Of a stretch of 7,044 nucleotides of DNA, positions 6,274-7,044 are shown piece after piece. Source of the stretch: Candidatus Gastranaerophilales bacterium (GTDB lineage: Bacteria > Cyanobacteriota > Vampirovibrionia > Gastranaerophilales > Gastranaerophilaceae); the NCBI GenBank assembly GCA_944325615.1, contig CALVAU010000044.1, positions 1 through 7,044 of the forward strand, read 5' to 3'. The notes beneath the pieces are model-generated. The model was not told where the DNA came from and ran no database searches. It saw nothing but the letters and a program-made list of their open reading frames with translations. The translations under genes were made by a program, and so were the position numbers. Position 1 is the stretch's first letter; the number at the start of each line of letters is the position of its first letter.

Positions 6274-7044
6274 ATGGGATATAAGATTTTAGCTAAAAAA
6301 GAAATTTGTCCGCACCAATACGAAATAAAAATTGATGCACCATACGTTGTCAGAAATGCACAAGCTGGGCAATTTATAATATTCAGAGCAGAAGAAAACG
6401 GAGAAAGAGTACCTTTGACAATTGCCGATGTTGATAAAGAAAAAGGGGAATTAACTCTTGTATTCATGGCTGTTGGATATTCTACAAAAAAATTAGCTGA
6501 ATTAAATGTAGGAGATGAAATTCCTGATATCGTAGGACCTTTAGGAAAACCAACTCACATAAAAAAATACGGCACAGTCGTATGTCTTGCCGGCGGTTAC
6601 GGAGCTGCACCATGTTATTTAATAGCAAAAGCTTTCAAAGAAGCTGGCAACAAAGTATATATGATTATGGGTGCAAGAAACAAAGATCTTATATTCTGGG
6701 CTGATAAAATGAAAGATGCCTGCACTGAGTTATTTATTACAACTGACGACGGTACATTAGGTGAAAAAGGATTCGTCACTCAGGTATTGGAAAGAATCAT
6801 GAACCGTGAAAAAGTTGATTATGCAATCGCAGTAGGTCCAATGCCTATGATGAGAGCTGTTGCAGAAATGACTCGCGGTAAAGATATCTATACAGAAGCC
6901 AGCATGAACCCAATTATGGTTGATGGAACAGGCATGTGCGGAGCTTGCAGGGTTACAGTAGGCGGAGAAGTTAAATTTGCATGCGTTGACGGCCCTGACT
7001 TTGATGCTCACAAAATCGACTTTGACGAAGTTATAAACCGTACA
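6274..7044 (+). CDS. nfnA: NfnA-type FAD/NAD(P)-binding electron-transfer subunit (ferredoxin:NADP oxidoreductase alpha / sulfide dehydrogenase-like), 3' end outside window
   Basis: The frame is open for 257 codons from ATG at 6274 to the window edge with no stop; family members are around 280 residues, so only a short tail is missing. An FAD-binding domain comes first, with the RxPLT motif (ERVPLTIADVD). A nucleotide-binding domain follows with AGGYGAAPCYLIAKAF and MGARNKDLIFW. The C-terminal cluster motif is D217-x4-C222-x2-C225-x11-C237. In the PyrK electron-transfer subunit of dihydroorotate dehydrogenase the [2Fe-2S] cluster has four Cys ligands, whereas NfnA is known to use one Asp and three Cys, so the Asp here favours NfnA. 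With its partner NfnB, the complex bifurcates electrons between NADPH, NAD and ferredoxin in anaerobes; nfnB would be expected just downstream but is not in view. AGGAG (6259-6263) lies ten bases before the start. Confidence 0.88.
   Translation, partial: MGYKILAKKEICPHQYEIKIDAPYVVRNAQAGQFIIFRAEENGERVPLTIADVDKEKGELTLVFMAVGYSTKKLAELNVGDEIPDIVGPLGKPTHIKKYGTVVCLAGGYGAAPCYLIAKAFKEAGNKVYMIMGARNKDLIFWADKMKDACTELFITTDDGTLGEKGFVTQVLERIMNREKVDYAIAVGPMPMMRAVAEMTRGKDIYTEASMNPIMVDGTGMCGACRVTVGGEVKFACVDGPDFDAHKIDFDEVINRT

Noticed and set aside
6255..7011. Minus-strand open frames of 70 and 84 codons opposite the NfnA-like gene
   Set aside because: They are shadows of a conserved flavoprotein gene whose plus-strand frame carries all the family motifs.

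Overview
The window is AT-rich bacterial DNA with short intergenic gaps, sigma70-type promoters and purine-rich ribosome binding sites. The best guess for the source is a gut-type member of Gastranaerophilales (Melainabacteria, non-photosynthetic relatives of Cyanobacteria). That guess rests on recalled resemblance of the pilin-like fragment, the Ala/Gly-rich modular protein and the NfnA-like flavoprotein to proteins of that group. No marker in the window proves it, so it is a moderate-confidence inference.

Layout, left to right: (1) Positions 1-545 (+) hold the 3' part of a prepilin-like gene whose frame is cut by one in-frame TGA at 318-320 and then continues cleanly to a TAA at 543-545. 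A weak hairpin plus T-run (645-667) follows. (2) A good promoter (656-684) and a structured leader of about 105 nt with two GCCGGC palindromes precede an intact pnp gene (797-2947), encoding polynucleotide phosphorylase with all expected domains. (3) A hairpin with A and T flanks (2965-2998) serves as a shared terminator between pnp and the convergent gene on the minus strand. (4) That minus-strand gene (5002 down to 3491) encodes an unrecognised modular protein: an N-terminal Ala/Gly-rich hydrophobic region, then globular modules joined by Pro/Ala/Glu/Lys linkers. Its frame is stopped by a TAA inside the third linker, but the same frame stays open for another 161 codons (3490-3005) and encodes a further module that resembles the first one. 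(5) A 143-bp AT-rich divergent region leads into an intact PfkB/ribokinase-family sugar kinase (5146-6189, +). (6) After 84 bp with its own TATAAT, an NfnA-type FAD/NAD(P)/[2Fe-2S] electron-transfer subunit starts at 6274 and runs off the window end.

The three housekeeping-type genes (pnp, pfkB family, nfnA-like) are intact as far as visible and each seems to have its own promoter, so this is not one operon or one pathway. The two accessory genes (pilin-like and modular protein) each carry exactly one in-frame stop with coding-quality sequence on both sides. The stops differ (TGA and TAA). This pairing and the internally duplicated modular protein are the most noteworthy content. No RNA genes, CRISPR array, insertion sequence or phage genes were seen.
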